Shown: in pieces, positions 8,542 through 18,357 of the stretch
Layout of the letters: every line of letters starts with the position of its first letter
Position numbering within the stretch: the first letter of the stretch is position 1
Assembly: GCF_010646885.2 (NCBI RefSeq)
Contig: NZ_CP050700.1
Span: forward strand, 780,001 to 844,000
Direction of reading: 5' to 3'
Origin: Desulfopila sp. IMCC35008
GTDB taxonomy: Bacteria; Desulfobacterota; Desulfobulbia; Desulfobulbales; Desulfocapsaceae
DNA length: 64,000 bases
Translations under genes and position numbers: made by a program
The notes under the pieces: generated by a model
Told to the model about the DNA's origin: nothing
What the model saw: the letters and a program-made list of their open reading frames with translations, nothing else
The model's database searches: none

Positions 8542-9930
8542 CTACTCGTACTGTTCCCTGTATCTGCGTACCACCCGAAGAGCGATGAAGTTGAGGATAA
8601 GTGTGAAAAGAAAAAGGAAGAGTCCGAGAGCAAAGGCTGCAAGGGTCTTGGGGCTATCGAATTCCTGATCGCCCACCAGTAGGGTGACAATCTGGACAGT
8701 AACAGTTGTAACGGCCTTAAAGGGGTTTGCGGTCAGGTTGGCAGAGAGACCTGCGGCCATAACCACAATCATTGTCTCGCCGATTGCACGTGAGACAGCC
8801 AGCAGTACGCCACCGACAATACCCGGCAGAGCTGCAGGCATCACAACGTTTTTGATTGTTTCAAATTTTGTGGCACCGAGGCCGAGAGAACCATCCCTCA
8901 TTGCTTGCGGAACCGCATGAATAACGTCATCTGATAGAGAGGATATAAAGGGAATGATCATGATCCCCATTACCAGGCCTGCAGCCATAGCACTTTCTGA
9001 CGAGATTGAAAGACCAAACAGGCTACCCGAGTCGCGGAGGAACGGGGCCACAGTTAAGGCGGCGAAAAAACCGTAAACTACCGTGGGGATGCCTGCGAGG
9101 ATCTCAAGCATGGGCTTGGCAATAGTCCGAAAAGCTGGTCTCGCATACTCAGAGAGGTATATGGCAGACATCAAACCGATTGGTATGGCCACTATCATCG
9201 CAATGGTGGCAATCAGCATGGTGCCGGCGAACACGGGCACTGCTCCGAATGCCCCGGAGGAGCCCTCCTGGTCGGCACGCATGGCAGTCTGTGGACTCCA
9301 GTCAAGCCCGAAAAGAAAATCTGTGAGTGGTACCGCTTTAAAAAAGCGGAGTGATTCAAACAAGACGGAGAGAACAATACCTACTGTGGTCAGGACGGCC
9401 ACCACCGAGCAGGAGAATAGCAGGAACATGATTACCGATTCAACAATGTTTCGTGCCCGGAGATCTGCCTTAATCCAGTAATAGATCCCCCCGGTACACA
9501 GAATCATTGCCGCAGTGACCAGTATGGTGATGATGCTTTGATACCCGGTCTGCAGTTCAATGTACTGTTCAGCGGCTTCCCGGATGGCCTCATTGGCACT
9601 GTTGGAGACGATATTACCTGTGACAATGTTCCTGATATCGTTTAAAATCAGGGAAAACTCATTCTTGCTTAATTGCTGCATCTCTGCTGGCAATGAGTGG
9701 GTTATTATGGTGGTGATTATTGATGGTTCCACTATTTGCCAGACAGCGAAAATGAGCAGTGCGGGAATAGCACACCCTAAGGCTGCCAGCATACCGTAAT
9801 GGCCCGGAAGGGAGTGAAGTGATCGGATGTCGCCAATCTGCCTGGCTGCAGCCAAAGCCCTGGATCTGCCGAGGAAGAAGGCGACGGCTGATATGAGTGC
9901 TATATAGGGCAGTATGTATGTATAGAGCAT
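8542..9930 (-). CDS. pstC: Phosphate ABC transporter permease PstC, long form
   Basis: Partner of PstA in the phosphate channel. 462 aa against roughly 310-330 for the short form. The N-terminal third holds two or three extra helices and a soluble segment (about residues 80-130) before the core permease domain, which starts near GAVPVFAGTMLIATIAMIVA. The EAA loop is visible in MRDGSLGLGATKFETIKNVVMPAALPGI, followed by the PstC-like GETMIVVMAAG. No good ribosome binding site precedes ATG 9930, as for pstA. It lies 50 bp after phoU on the same strand. Confidence 0.95.
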   Translation of the reverse strand: MLYTYILPYIALISAVAFFLGRSRALAAARQIGDIRSLHSLPGHYGMLAALGCAIPALLIFAVWQIVEPSIITTIITHSLPAEMQQLSKNEFSLILNDIRNIVTGNIVSNSANEAIREAAEQYIELQTGYQSIITILVTAAMILCTGGIYYWIKADLRARNIVESVIMFLLFSCSVVAVLTTVGIVLSVLFESLRFFKAVPLTDFLFGLDWSPQTAMRADQEGSSGAFGAVPVFAGTMLIATIAMIVAIPIGLMSAIYLSEYARPAFRTIAKPMLEILAGIPTVVYGFFAALTVAPFLRDSGSLFGLSISSESAMAAGLVMGIMIIPFISSLSDDVIHAVPQAMRDGSLGLGATKFETIKNVVMPAALPGIVGGVLLAVSRAIGETMIVVMAAGLSANLTANPFKAVTTVTVQIVTLLVGDQEFDSPKTLAAFALGLFLFLFTLILNFIALRVVRRYREQYE

Positions 9931-9980
9931 AACAGTGCTTGACTCAAAATGTTTGGTGGTCTTTTCCGGTATCCTGCGTG

Positions 9981-10667
9981 TTACGCTCGAGATTCCTGAT
10001 TACGAACAATTGTTCCCTCAACAAGGTGGATTACCTCTTCTGCTATGTTTGTTGCCCGGTCACCGATTCTCTCCAGGTTCTTTGCCAGCATGAAGGCATT
10101 GATAAGGCATCCGGGACGCTCCGGGTGGCTTTTCAGCAGGTCCCTGACATAGACATAGGCGTCGCTGCACATGGAGTCGATCTCGTCATCCATGATGAAA
10201 ACCTTGCGGGCCATTGCCGGGTCACGTTCCACCAGCGCGTCGAGGCTGAGTTTCAGCATGGTGACTGTTTTTTCAGACATCAGGGCGAAATCAAAGTCGA
10301 GGTTGTCAAAGTTAAAACCATTGCCGTTGAAACAGTCGGTAATATGTTGCACCCCGATGGCAATGTTGACCGCCTGGTCGGCAATTCGTTCAATCTCATT
10401 ATTTATCTTAATGACGGCGATGATGAAGCGGAGGTCACTGGCAACCGGCTGGTGGAGAGCAAGTATTTTTAAGCAGTCCTCCTCGATTTCCACTTCCATG
10501 TCGTCCACTTCATAATCAGTCAGGATCAGCCGCTGAATTTCTTTCTCATCCCGGCTGGAGATGACAGCGGCAGCCGAATGGACGCGTTCTTCCACCATGG
10601 TGCTCAGTTGCATGATTTTCTTTGTAAGATTCACCAGCTCGTGGTGGAATGTGTAATAAGGATCCAT
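9981..10667 (-). CDS. phoU: Phosphate signalling regulator PhoU
   Basis: Cytoplasmic all-helical protein that links Pst transport to the PhoR kinase and limits phosphate uptake. Two PhoU repeats are visible: residues about 15-100 with VEERVHSAAAV and the metal-site-like EIERIADQAVNIA, and about 120-215 with the matching LERIGDRATNIAEEVIHLVEG. 228 aa, normal. It is first in the minus-strand operon, whereas phoU usually follows pstB. I see no ribosome binding site close to ATG 10667 (TATTAAAAC precedes it). The start of PhoB lies 305 bp away on the other strand. Confidence 0.97.
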   Translation of the reverse strand: MDPYYTFHHELVNLTKKIMQLSTMVEERVHSAAAVISSRDEKEIQRLILTDYEVDDMEVEIEEDCLKILALHQPVASDLRFIIAVIKINNEIERIADQAVNIAIGVQHITDCFNGNGFNFDNLDFDFALMSEKTVTMLKLSLDALVERDPAMARKVFIMDDEIDSMCSDAYVYVRDLLKSHPERPGCLINAFMLAKNLERIGDRATNIAEEVIHLVEGTIVRNQESRA

Positions 10668-10972
10668 GTTTTAATATTGTCGTAAAATTATAATGTTATG
10701 TTGTTGTTGGCGTTCGTTGTTCTCAAGGTCGAGGAGATAATAAGGGAGTAATGTTTTTCACCAGTTAGGATATTATTAGGATCGCGTTAAAGTTGTGGGG
10801 AGGGGGTTGCGGTGATCGTAAAAATACAGAATCTATAGTTCCGTTCTCAGGTGGTTATGTTGGTTTACTATGGGCGTTCATGCGGAGATGTTAAGCAAAA
10901 AACAATGGAGAAATCCACCCACTACTATGTTGGAATTATCCAATTAACTCAAAGAAATATCCGGAAATAATT
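10668..10972. promoter_or_regulatory. Divergent phoU / phoB intergenic control region with 11-bp phased repeats
   Basis: This 305-bp gap must carry the promoters of both arms of the phosphate regulon. At 10765-10793 there are three heptamers phased at exactly 11 bp: TTAGGAT (10765), TTAGGAT (10776) and TTAAAGT (10787), separated by 4-nt spacers ATTA and CGCG. That is the architecture of a Pho box (7-bp direct repeats every 11 bp), although the heptamer differs from the E. coli CTGTCAT. Reading toward phoU, TATTAT (10738-10743) lies 21 bp beyond the repeats as a possible -10. A second, poorer Pho-box-like half site, TGTCGTAAAA, lies at 10678-10687, very close to the phoU start. Confidence 0.5.
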
Positions 10973-11707
10973 ATGGGAAAAGCACATATACTCATCGTTG
11001 AGGATGAAGCGGATATCCAGCAGTTGGTGAGCTATAACCTCATCAAGGCTGGATTTCATGTCACCTGCGCCGATAATGGCGAGGAGGCCTTGAACTGCCT
11101 GGCGCAGGAAAATATAGACTGTATACTTCTCGATCTTATGCTGCCGGGCATGTCTGGTATTGAGGTCTGTTCTGAGGTGAAGAAGGGACGGGCCAGGAAA
11201 CATGCCCCGATCCCGATTATCATGCTGACAGCGAAGGGAGAGGAGGAAGATGTCGTGGCAGGCCTTGAATGCGGGGCGGATGACTATATCACCAAGCCGT
11301 TTAGCCCAAATGTCCTGATTGCCCGTGTAAAAACGGTACTCCGCAGGAGCGTGGGCAAGGAACAGGAAAAGGTTGATAAGGCAGCCACTTCAATAATTAT
11401 CGGTGACCTGGCTATCAATAAAGGTAAGCATGAGGTCAAATGCCAGGGGCATGAACTGCAGCTGACCGCGACCGAGTTTGGTATTCTCGCCCTGCTTGCT
11501 GAAAAACCGGGCTGGGTTTTCACCCGGCAACAAATCATTGATTCGGTTCGTGGCTACGACTTTCTTATTACCCCCCGTGCCATTGATGTGCAGATCTTCG
11601 GACTTCGGAAAAAGATGGGTGATTCCGGGAGAATGATTGAGACTGTCAGAGGGATCGGCTATCGGTTTAAAAATGTTGTCGACGAGGACAAGAAGGAACA
11701 GATATGA
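10973..11707 (+). CDS. phoB: Phosphate regulon response regulator PhoB
   Basis: OmpR-family transcription factor activated by PhoR when phosphate is scarce. Receiver domain, residues 1-125: acidic pair VEDEAD at 9-14, phosphoacceptor Asp in DCILLDLMLPGMSG, conserved Lys in DDYITKPFSP. DNA-binding winged helix, residues about 140-235: LQLTATEFGILALLAEKPGWVFTR, then VDVQ-type IDVQIFGLRKKMG and the wing RGIGYRFK. ATG 10973 has GGAAA about 6 nt upstream. It overlaps phoR by 4 bp (ATGA), so the pair is translationally coupled. 244 aa, slightly longer than E. coli PhoB because of an insertion of about ten residues after the receiver domain's fourth strand. Confidence 0.96.
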   Translation: MGKAHILIVEDEADIQQLVSYNLIKAGFHVTCADNGEEALNCLAQENIDCILLDLMLPGMSGIEVCSEVKKGRARKHAPIPIIMLTAKGEEEDVVAGLECGADDYITKPFSPNVLIARVKTVLRRSVGKEQEKVDKAATSIIIGDLAINKGKHEVKCQGHELQLTATEFGILALLAEKPGWVFTRQQIIDSVRGYDFLITPRAIDVQIFGLRKKMGDSGRMIETVRGIGYRFKNVVDEDKKEQI

Positions 11708-13536
11708 AGCCGAAAAAACTCATATGGCAGATTTACCCTGCCACTCTTTTTGTCGTACTGGCGGCCATGGTGGCTGTGACCTGGTATGGCTCAGGAGTCT
11801 TTAAGGGGTTTTACCTTGAAGAGGCGGAAAAGGACCTGGAAGCCCGTGCAAACCTTATCAAATCCCGAGTGTATGACTATGTGACAAAATCCAACTATGT
11901 TGATTTGAGAAGTTTTAGTAAGGAAGCGGGTCGTGAATCGGGAACACGTATAACCATTATCGATAAACAAGGCCTCGTCCTTGCAGATTCCAATGAGAAT
12001 CCAACCGTGATGGACAATCATGCAAGAAGGCCGGAGATCGTGGAGGCATATGACTGGCAACGGGGGAGATCGTTGCGCTACAGCAAAACGCTTGGCGAAA
12101 ACATGTTATATATCGCCATTCCACTGCAAGGGAGCCACAACGAACCGTCTGACAGCCTGGATGGAGCTGTTCAAACCGTTATCAGGGTGGCGATGCCGGT
12201 GACAGCATTGGACCGGACGATACAGCATTTCAGATTACGGGTGCTGCTCGGCTGTATCATAATTGTAATTGGAGCAGCCTTGGTAGCTCTCTTTATTTCA
12301 CGAAACATAAGCAGGTCCCTTGAAGAGATGACTCTGTCTGCCGCACAGTTTGCGAAGGGTGATTTCTCGCAAAGGATGTCTCCCCAACTTGCTTCAACAG
12401 CCTCGCTTGAGGTTGCGGAACTGGCCACCTCAATGGATCGTATGGCGGAAATGCTTGATGAGAAAATCAAGACCATCGTCACTCACCGCAATCAACTGGA
12501 AACGGTTTTCTCTTCCATGGTTGAATCGGTTATCGCCATAGACCGGGGTGAGAAAATTATCAGCATAAACACCGCAGCGGCCAATCTGTTTGGTGTCCGC
12601 AGGGAAGTTGCACAGGGTAAGTTTATGCAGGAGATTATCCGCCATTCCCAACTGCTGGAGCACATCCAGGCCACCCTCGATACAGAAGAAAATATTGAGG
12701 ATGAGATCATTCTGCAGGATATAGCTGGCGAAAAATGTTTGCAGACCAATGTGGTGAGCCTCACTGACGGGACAGGGGCAAGCGTCGGTGTTTTGCTTGT
12801 TATGAATGATTTGACCAATATTCGTAAGCTGGAGCGGATTCGAAGTGATTTTGTTGCCAATGTTTCGCATGAGCTGAGAACACCCATCACCTCTATTCGT
12901 GGATATGTCGAGACTTTACTGGATGGAGCCCTTGAAAGCCGGGAGGATAGCGAAAAGTTCCTCCATATCGTATTACGGCAATCTGAACGGCTGAACGCAA
13001 TTATCGATGATTTGCTGTCTCTTTCCCGTATCGAACAGGAATCAAAAGACGGCAGGGTGTTTCTGGAAGAGGGGCCGCTTTGTGCTATACTTGATACCGC
13101 TCTTCAGACTTGTCAAGTTAAGGCGGATATGCAGGAGGTTACTCTTGACTACGACTGTTCCGAAGATTTGATGATTATGATGAATCCTACCCTGGTGGAG
13201 CAGGCTGTGGTGAATCTTCTGGTTAATGCTATCCAGTACAGTAAGACAGGAGATATCGTCACGGTTACGGCCAGGGAATTACATGGTGATGATAAAGGCA
13301 ACGTGGAGATTTCGGTAAAGGATACCGGTTGTGGTATTTCACCGGAGCACTTGCCACGGCTGTTTGAGAGGTTTTACAGAAGTGATAAGGCACGTTCCAG
13401 AAGTCATGGCGGCACAGGCCTTGGCCTGGCCATCGTGAAGCATATTGTTCAAGCCCATGGAGGTGTGGTGAAGGTGCAGAGTGAATTGGGTAAAGGTTCT
13501 GAATTCACAATGATATTTCCATTAAAGATGTCATAA
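11704..13536 (+). CDS. phoR: Phosphate regulon sensor histidine kinase PhoR
   Basis: Membrane sensor kinase that phosphorylates PhoB. Order of domains in 610 aa: membrane helix about 8-28; periplasmic segment about 30-178; second helix about 180-200; HAMP about 200-255; PAS about 265-370; HisKA with the phospho-His in FVANVSHELRTPITS near residue 390; HATPase with N box LVEQAVVNLLVNAIQYS, G1 DTGCGISPEHLPRLFERFYR and G2 [19 protein letters not shown]. The sizeable periplasmic domain resembles the PhoR of Gram-positives and many Deltaproteobacteria more than the short E. coli form. It starts inside the last codons of phoB and is followed by a clear terminator. Confidence 0.96.
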   Translation: MKPKKLIWQIYPATLFVVLAAMVAVTWYGSGVFKGFYLEEAEKDLEARANLIKSRVYDYVTKSNYVDLRSFSKEAGRESGTRITIIDKQGLVLADSNENPTVMDNHARRPEIVEAYDWQRGRSLRYSKTLGENMLYIAIPLQGSHNEPSDSLDGAVQTVIRVAMPVTALDRTIQHFRLRVLLGCIIIVIGAALVALFISRNISRSLEEMTLSAAQFAKGDFSQRMSPQLASTASLEVAELATSMDRMAEMLDEKIKTIVTHRNQLETVFSSMVESVIAIDRGEKIISINTAAANLFGVRREVAQGKFMQEIIRHSQLLEHIQATLDTEENIEDEIILQDIAGEKCLQTNVVSLTDGTGASVGVLLVMNDLTNIRKLERIRSDFVANVSHELRTPITSIRGYVETLLDGALESREDSEKFLHIVLRQSERLNAIIDDLLSLSRIEQESKDGRVFLEEGPLCAILDTALQTCQVKADMQEVTLDYDCSEDLMIMMNPTLVEQAVVNLLVNAIQYSKTGDIVTVTARELHGDDKGNVEISVKDTGCGISPEHLPRLFERFYRSDKARSRSHGGTGLGLAIVKHIVQAHGGVVKVQSELGKGSEFTMIFPLKMS

Positions 13537-13580
13537 TGATGAAGGCGCGCTGAAAGGCGCTCAAGAGGCTGTAGAAAGAA

Positions 13581-13614
13581 AGGGGGCAGGATAATTATCC
13601 GGCCCCCTTTTTTT
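13581..13614 (+). terminator. Rho-independent terminator after phoR
   Basis: GC-rich stem GGGGGC (13582-13587) with GCCCCC (13602-13607), with the inner palindrome GGATAATTATCC extending the hairpin, followed by a run of seven T (13608-13614). Lies 45 bp after the phoR stop and ends the phoB-phoR transcript. Confidence 0.9.
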
Positions 13615-13703
13615 GTGGGTGATGATTATTGTATACTTCGTGTAGGAGGGTGCGTATCCCGTACCCCGAACATCTACCGCAAGAGTGAAACCAGTTACCG
13701 GTT

Positions 13704-14858
13704 ATGGAAAAAAGGACGCCTTACAGTGTGAAGAACCTGGTCGAAGGGGTTGGGGCTGATATTATCGATGGCCTTGAAATCGTAGTTTTTGTTGCCGATA
13801 TTGATACATCAGTAATCCTTTACGCTAATGGCTATTTTAAGAGTTTGCTCGGATTTGATCCAACCGGCAGGATTTGCAGTCAATTCATTCATGAACCTGA
13901 CAGTTCTTCCTGTGTCTTCTGCGACATCGGTGGTGATTTGCTTGATGAGCAGGGCAGGCCGGTTGCGGAGATAAAAAGGGAATACATCAACCCGTTCGAC
14001 AAAAAATGGTATGCCGCAAAAGACAGGGCGATACGATGGGTTGATGGTCGTTTTGTCAGGCTCGAAGTGGCTACGGATATTTCCGAACAAAAACAGCTGC
14101 AGAATTTCCTGAAGGAGGCACGGCAGCAGGCGCAAAACACTATCTCAGCAAAAAGCAGGTTTGTGGCCCTTGTGGCCCATGATCTTAAATCTCCTTTTGT
14201 CTCGATCCTCGGGATGCTCAGGAGGATCCTCGAACGTGAGACCTTCAGTCACGATGTGCATCGGCAATTTCTGGAAACGATTATTACCAATGGCAGGCAA
14301 ATGTTGAATATGATAGATAACCTCTTGGCCATGGAACGGCTTGAAACCGGCGGAATCAAACCAGAACCCTGCTATTTTAATCTGAACAGAATGGTAGAGG
14401 ATGTGTTTCAGAATTTCGATCACATTGCTCACAGGAAAAAGCTGAACCTTGAAAACAGGGTGGCTCCAGATCAGGAAATATTTGCGGATAAATACCTTTA
14501 CCTTGTTGTGGTCAACAATCTGGTCTCCAATGCGGTGAAGTTCAGTCATGAAAAAGGGCTTGTGACGGTATCATTGCAGCAGGATGAGGGGGACGATTGT
14601 CTAATTGTCAGGGATTACGGGCAGGGTATTCCTGCCTCATGCAGCGAAGATATCTTCCGTCCGGATGTCAAGACGTCCCGTCCCGGCACGTGTGGTGAAC
14701 CCGGCTCCGGCTTAGGGTTGGTCTTTAGTCAGCAGATCATTCAGGCTCACGGCGGGGTTATTGAATTTGAATCGGAAGAGGGTGAGGGGACGGTTTTTGT
14801 GGTCAGGCTTCGAGGCTCATGCCGCCTGACCAATTCACGTGATACCACTTCCGGTTGA
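13704..14858 (+). CDS. Soluble PAS-domain sensor histidine kinase
   Basis: Cytoplasmic kinase of 384 aa with no membrane helix. An N-terminal PAS domain (about 20-130) contains GLEIVVFVADIDTSVILYAN and two Cys in SSSCVFCDIGGD, typical of the PAS form that introduces many deltaproteobacterial kinases; it ends with ATDISEQKQLQ. HisKA follows with the phospho-His in ALVAHDLKSPFVS near residue 157, then HATPase with VVVNNLVSNAVKFSH, DYGQGIPASC and GSGLGLVFSQQIIQAHGG. No response regulator is adjacent, so its partner is unknown. The gene is convergent with the BrkB-family gene; only 2 bp separate the stops. The ribosome binding site is weak. Confidence 0.88.
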   Translation: MEKRTPYSVKNLVEGVGADIIDGLEIVVFVADIDTSVILYANGYFKSLLGFDPTGRICSQFIHEPDSSSCVFCDIGGDLLDEQGRPVAEIKREYINPFDKKWYAAKDRAIRWVDGRFVRLEVATDISEQKQLQNFLKEARQQAQNTISAKSRFVALVAHDLKSPFVSILGMLRRILERETFSHDVHRQFLETIITNGRQMLNMIDNLLAMERLETGGIKPEPCYFNLNRMVEDVFQNFDHIAHRKKLNLENRVAPDQEIFADKYLYLVVVNNLVSNAVKFSHEKGLVTVSLQQDEGDDCLIVRDYGQGIPASCSEDIFRPDVKTSRPGTCGEPGSGLGLVFSQQIIQAHGGVIEFESEEGEGTVFVVRLRGSCRLTNSRDTTSG

Positions 14859-14860
14859 AC

Positions 14861-16246
14861 TCATTTTTTCGATTCTACTCTTTCCTTCGTTGTTTCCTTC
14901 TCCTGTGATGCTGCCTCAAGTACCTTCCTGCCGATTTCCCCGCCTTCCGTTTGCGGCGTTTGGGTTCCCAGGATGAGGTTGATGATTTTCTTCTGTTCAG
15001 CATCGTTGGCTGGACCGGCAGGGAGAAGCCTATCTGATTCCTTTGCTGTACATAAAAAGCCGGCTTCACAGAGTTCTGATATCGTTGTGTCAACTATCAT
15101 GGCGTCATAAGAGTACAATTTTTGAGCAAGATCCTGCCGGGTAACCGCGACATTGTCAGCAAATCCACACCGTACCTCCTCCAGGATGTCAAATGCTGCA
15201 CTTAATCTCAGGGATGGGATCGGGCTATAGGGCAGCAAGCGGTACCCGGAAAGGTTCTGGATGGCATAAGCAACCTGGGCCCCCGTTAACACAAACAACC
15301 AGGCCAGATACATCCAGACCAGAAACAGTGGCAGGGTGGCGAAGGAACCATAGATGGCGTTGTAGTTGGCTACGCCTATCTGCATTGTGATATAGACATT
15401 TTGCACGATGAACCAGAGGATGGCTGCCAAAGTTGCACCGAGTATGGCAGGCCGATTACGTACCTTGGTATTGGGAAAAAAAATATAGATGACATAAAAA
15501 GTGAGGGCGATAAAAAAAATGGGCACCAGTTTTAAGATGAGGGCCTGGACCCAGGCAAAAGGTATCAGCATGTCGAATTTGTCCGACAGGGTCCTGTTTT
15601 TCAAAAAAGCGCTGGCGGCAAAGGCCACATTGATTGAGATAGGCATCAACACCATTATGGTAAGGTAGTCGGAGATCTTACGGATGATGGAGCGGCCGTC
15701 CGCAACGTGCCAGATCCGGTTCATGGCTGTTTCTATGGTGCCAAAGACAAGAATAACACTCACCAGTATACCGGCAATACCAAAGGAGCCGAGGGCTGTG
15801 AAATTGGTGTTGTCCACATAATTGAACAAGGTGTCAAGACCTGAGCGCAGATGCCCGGTAAGGCTTGTTTCACCCTGTTCGGTATTTCCCTCTTCCCCTG
15901 ATGTCAGCTCCTGATCCGTGAGGATCTGTTGCTCTGGTGGCGAGCTACTCGACTGTTCAAGGGTTTCCAGGTAGGTGTAGGCAACTTCCCGCAGCTCATC
16001 TCCACCGCCAAGGCCCTTAACTACAGCGGTACTCATTGCCAGCACCGGAACCAGCGAGAGCAGAACCGTATAGGTAAGCGCTCCGGCGCGGAGAGGAAGG
16101 TCGTTTTTCCTGAACTCTCCAAAGGTTATAAGGATAAGCCGGATAAGCCTTCGGACACTTTCGCGCAACGGATCAACAGGACTGCGGTCGTCAACCCAGT
16201 GCAGGAACTTTGAAGCTTTTTGAGATTGTGATGATGTAGAGGGCAT
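14861..16246 (-). CDS. BrkB/YihY family inner-membrane protein
   Basis: Polytopic membrane protein of the YihY/BrkB family, often annotated as ribonuclease BN by error; the biochemical role is not settled. The family start is visible at RAGALTYTVLLSLVPVLAMSTAVVKG (about residues 51-76), with further helices at about 150-175, 195-215, 225-255, 260-290 and 295-320. Between the first two helices is a hydrophilic insertion rich in Glu, Gln and Ser (SSSSPPEQQILTDQELTSGE). The C-terminal 130 residues, after YLAWLFVLTGAQVAYAIQN, form a soluble tail that looks like a winged helix (DNVAVTRQDLAQKLYSYD). It is the last gene of a minus-strand cluster, 17 bp after the hybrid kinase. Confidence 0.85.
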   Translation of the reverse strand: MPSTSSQSQKASKFLHWVDDRSPVDPLRESVRRLIRLILITFGEFRKNDLPLRAGALTYTVLLSLVPVLAMSTAVVKGLGGGDELREVAYTYLETLEQSSSSPPEQQILTDQELTSGEEGNTEQGETSLTGHLRSGLDTLFNYVDNTNFTALGSFGIAGILVSVILVFGTIETAMNRIWHVADGRSIIRKISDYLTIMVLMPISINVAFAASAFLKNRTLSDKFDMLIPFAWVQALILKLVPIFFIALTFYVIYIFFPNTKVRNRPAILGATLAAILWFIVQNVYITMQIGVANYNAIYGSFATLPLFLVWMYLAWLFVLTGAQVAYAIQNLSGYRLLPYSPIPSLRLSAAFDILEEVRCGFADNVAVTRQDLAQKLYSYDAMIVDTTISELCEAGFLCTAKESDRLLPAGPANDAEQKKIINLILGTQTPQTEGGEIGRKVLEAASQEKETTKERVESKK

Positions 16247-16263
16247 TATGGTTTGTGATATCT

Positions 16264-18357
16264 TTAGCTATCCATGGGGTGGGGATTGAGCCATTTTTCC
16301 AGAATCTGGAAAACAAGCTCCCTCTTGATTGGCTTGGAGATGTAATCGTTCATCCCTGCCTCTATACAGATTTCCCGGTCGCCTTTCATGGCGTTTGCAG
16401 TCATGGCGATGATGGGTATATTGTTGAATCCTTTTTCCCGTAGCAGGCGCGTTGCTTCCAGGCCATCCATCTCAGGCATCTGCACATCCATCAGGATGGT
16501 ATCGAACTGGTCCGGCTTTTCGCTGTAGGTCTCAACGGCGAGTTTGCCGTTACCGACAACGGTGACCTTATATCCAGCCTTGGTCAGCATTGCTTTCACC
16601 AGCTTCTGGTTTACCAGGTTGTCTTCGGCAATCAGCAGCCTTACAGATTGTTTGAGTTCTTCCCGGACTGTGTACTGGGTGACCAGTTTATCTTCGCCTG
16701 CATCCATTTCAGGTTGTGGCTGTGGAGTGAGGATGCGGGAGAGCGTCCGATAGAGGATTTTGGATCTGCTTGGTTTAGTAAGAAAGGCTGAAAAACCAGC
16801 GTCTTTGCAACTTGCCGCCGTCTTTTCAAGAGACGAGGTATAGGCCAGGAGCGGAAGTTCCCCCAGTGGGGGGGGGAGTTCACGGATTTGCCTGGCGAGT
16901 TCTATCCCGGAAATCCCGGGCATTTTTAGATCAAGGATTGCGGCATCAAACGGTTCTTTTGAGGCAGCCGCCTCCTGTAAAGTGGCAATGGTCGTTGCAG
17001 CATCTGTCAGGGATTTTGCGTACATGTCACCAAGGTTGAGGAGGCTCAGCAGAATTTCATTATTGACATGGTTGTCGTCGACAACCAAAATACGCTTTTG
17101 GGCGAGATCCGTTGGGGGAGGCAGCTTCGTCTGTTGCTGGTCAGAGTTTTTCATGACCACAGTGCAGTGAAAAGTGGTGCCGATGCCGATTTCACTTTCA
17201 ACCCAGACTTCTCCACCCATCAACTCAACTATCTTTCTACTGATGGCGAGGCCAAGCCCGGTGCCGCCGTATTTTCGGGTTGTTGATCCGTCAGCTTGCT
17301 GAAATTCCTCAAATATTGTATCGAACTTTGATGGGGCCAGCCCAATCCCGGTATCCCGGATGGAACAGTGCAGTTTTATCTCTTCATCCTTTTCATGGAC
17401 CACTTCTAAGGCCAGCTCAATCTCCCCCTTATCAGTGAACTTGGCAGCATTTCCCATCAGATTTACCAGTATCTGGCGAAACCTGCCGGGGTCTCCCTTG
17501 ATATTGGCCGGCAGGTTGTCGTCAATACGGCAGAGGATTTCGATCGGTTTATCGGTTACCCTGGGGCGAATCATCTCGCATACGTCATGGGCAGTAATTT
17601 CCGGATCGAAATCGATATACTCCAGGCTCATCTGACCCGCTTCGACTTTGGAGAAATCGAGGATATCATTAATGAGGGCCAGCAGAGCGTCGCCGCTGCG
17701 CTTGATGGTCAAGGCACTATCGCGCTGTTCTTCGTCGAGGTTGGTGCCAAGCAGAATTTCGGTGAAACCGATGATACCGTTCATCGGGGTCCTGATTTCG
17801 TGACTCATAGAGGCGAGGAACTGGCTCTTTGCCACATTAGCCGATTCTGCCTCTAATTTGGATTTTCGCAGCTCCTTGGTCTGTTCACGGATTTCGGTTT
17901 GGAGTGTGCGGGAATATTTCTCCTGCTGTTCCTGGATGATCTGGTAGCTGTTTTGGGTTTCTTCCAGCATTTCCTGGTATTTGGTGTCAAGCACCGCAAA
18001 TTTTCTGTTGAACTGGTTCTTCTGGATCTCCAGTTTCTTGGTCGCTTTTTTCAATGCCTGCTCGGTAAAAAAGAGTCTGCAGAGCAGATCCAGGCGTTGT
18101 TTTATCTCATTCGGCGTTACCTTGTGTTCAGAGCATTGCAGGTTGAGTTCTAGCTTTTCAATTTCAATATCCGGCAGTGAAGCTGCACCTTGAAACCTTT
18201 CTACACCGACAGGCAGCCACTCACACAGGGTTTTACCTTGCTTGTCCCTGGCAGCAAATGAAAGTGACGCATATTCCCGCTGCAAAAAGGAGAAAAACTC
18301 CTTTCGCTCCTGTTCGAGTACACTGTCACGGGAAAGTAACCCGCCGAGTCCGGCCAT
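16264..18357 (-). CDS. Hybrid sensor histidine kinase with two receiver domains
   Basis: Soluble hybrid kinase, 697 aa. An N-terminal region of unknown fold (about 1-100) is followed by a long coiled coil (about 100-185), HisKA with the phospho-His in [18 protein letters not shown] near residue 187, and HATPase with [31 protein letters not shown] and [19 protein letters not shown]. Two receiver domains follow: the first begins [15 protein letters not shown] with acceptor in [10 protein letters not shown]; the second begins [18 protein letters not shown] with acceptor in [13 protein letters not shown]. No membrane helix is visible, so it senses a cytoplasmic cue or a partner. Its ATG overlaps the stop of the HDOD gene (ATGA), implying coupled synthesis and joint function. 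Confidence 0.93.
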   Translation of the reverse strand: MAGLGGLLSRDSVLEQERKEFFSFLQREYASLSFAARDKQGKTLCEWLPVGVERFQGAASLPDIEIEKLELNLQCSEHKVTPNEIKQRLDLLCRLFFTEQALKKATKKLEIQKNQFNRKFAVLDTKYQEMLEETQNSYQIIQEQQEKYSRTLQTEIREQTKELRKSKLEAESANVAKSQFLASMSHEIRTPMNGIIGFTEILLGTNLDEEQRDSALTIKRSGDALLALINDILDFSKVEAGQMSLEYIDFDPEITAHDVCEMIRPRVTDKPIEILCRIDDNLPANIKGDPGRFRQILVNLMGNAAKFTDKGEIELALEVVHEKDEEIKLHCSIRDTGIGLAPSKFDTIFEEFQQADGSTTRKYGGTGLGLAISRKIVELMGGEVWVESEIGIGTTFHCTVVMKNSDQQQTKLPPPTDLAQKRILVVDDNHVNNEILLSLLNLGDMYAKSLTDAATTIATLQEAAASKEPFDAAILDLKMPGISGIELARQIRELPPPLGELPLLAYTSSLEKTAASCKDAGFSAFLTKPSRSKILYRTLSRILTPQPQPEMDAGEDKLVTQYTVREELKQSVRLLIAEDNLVNQKLVKAMLTKAGYKVTVVGNGKLAVETYSEKPDQFDTILMDVQMPEMDGLEATRLLREKGFNNIPIIAMTANAMKGDREICIEAGMNDYISKPIKRELVFQILEKWLNPHPMDS

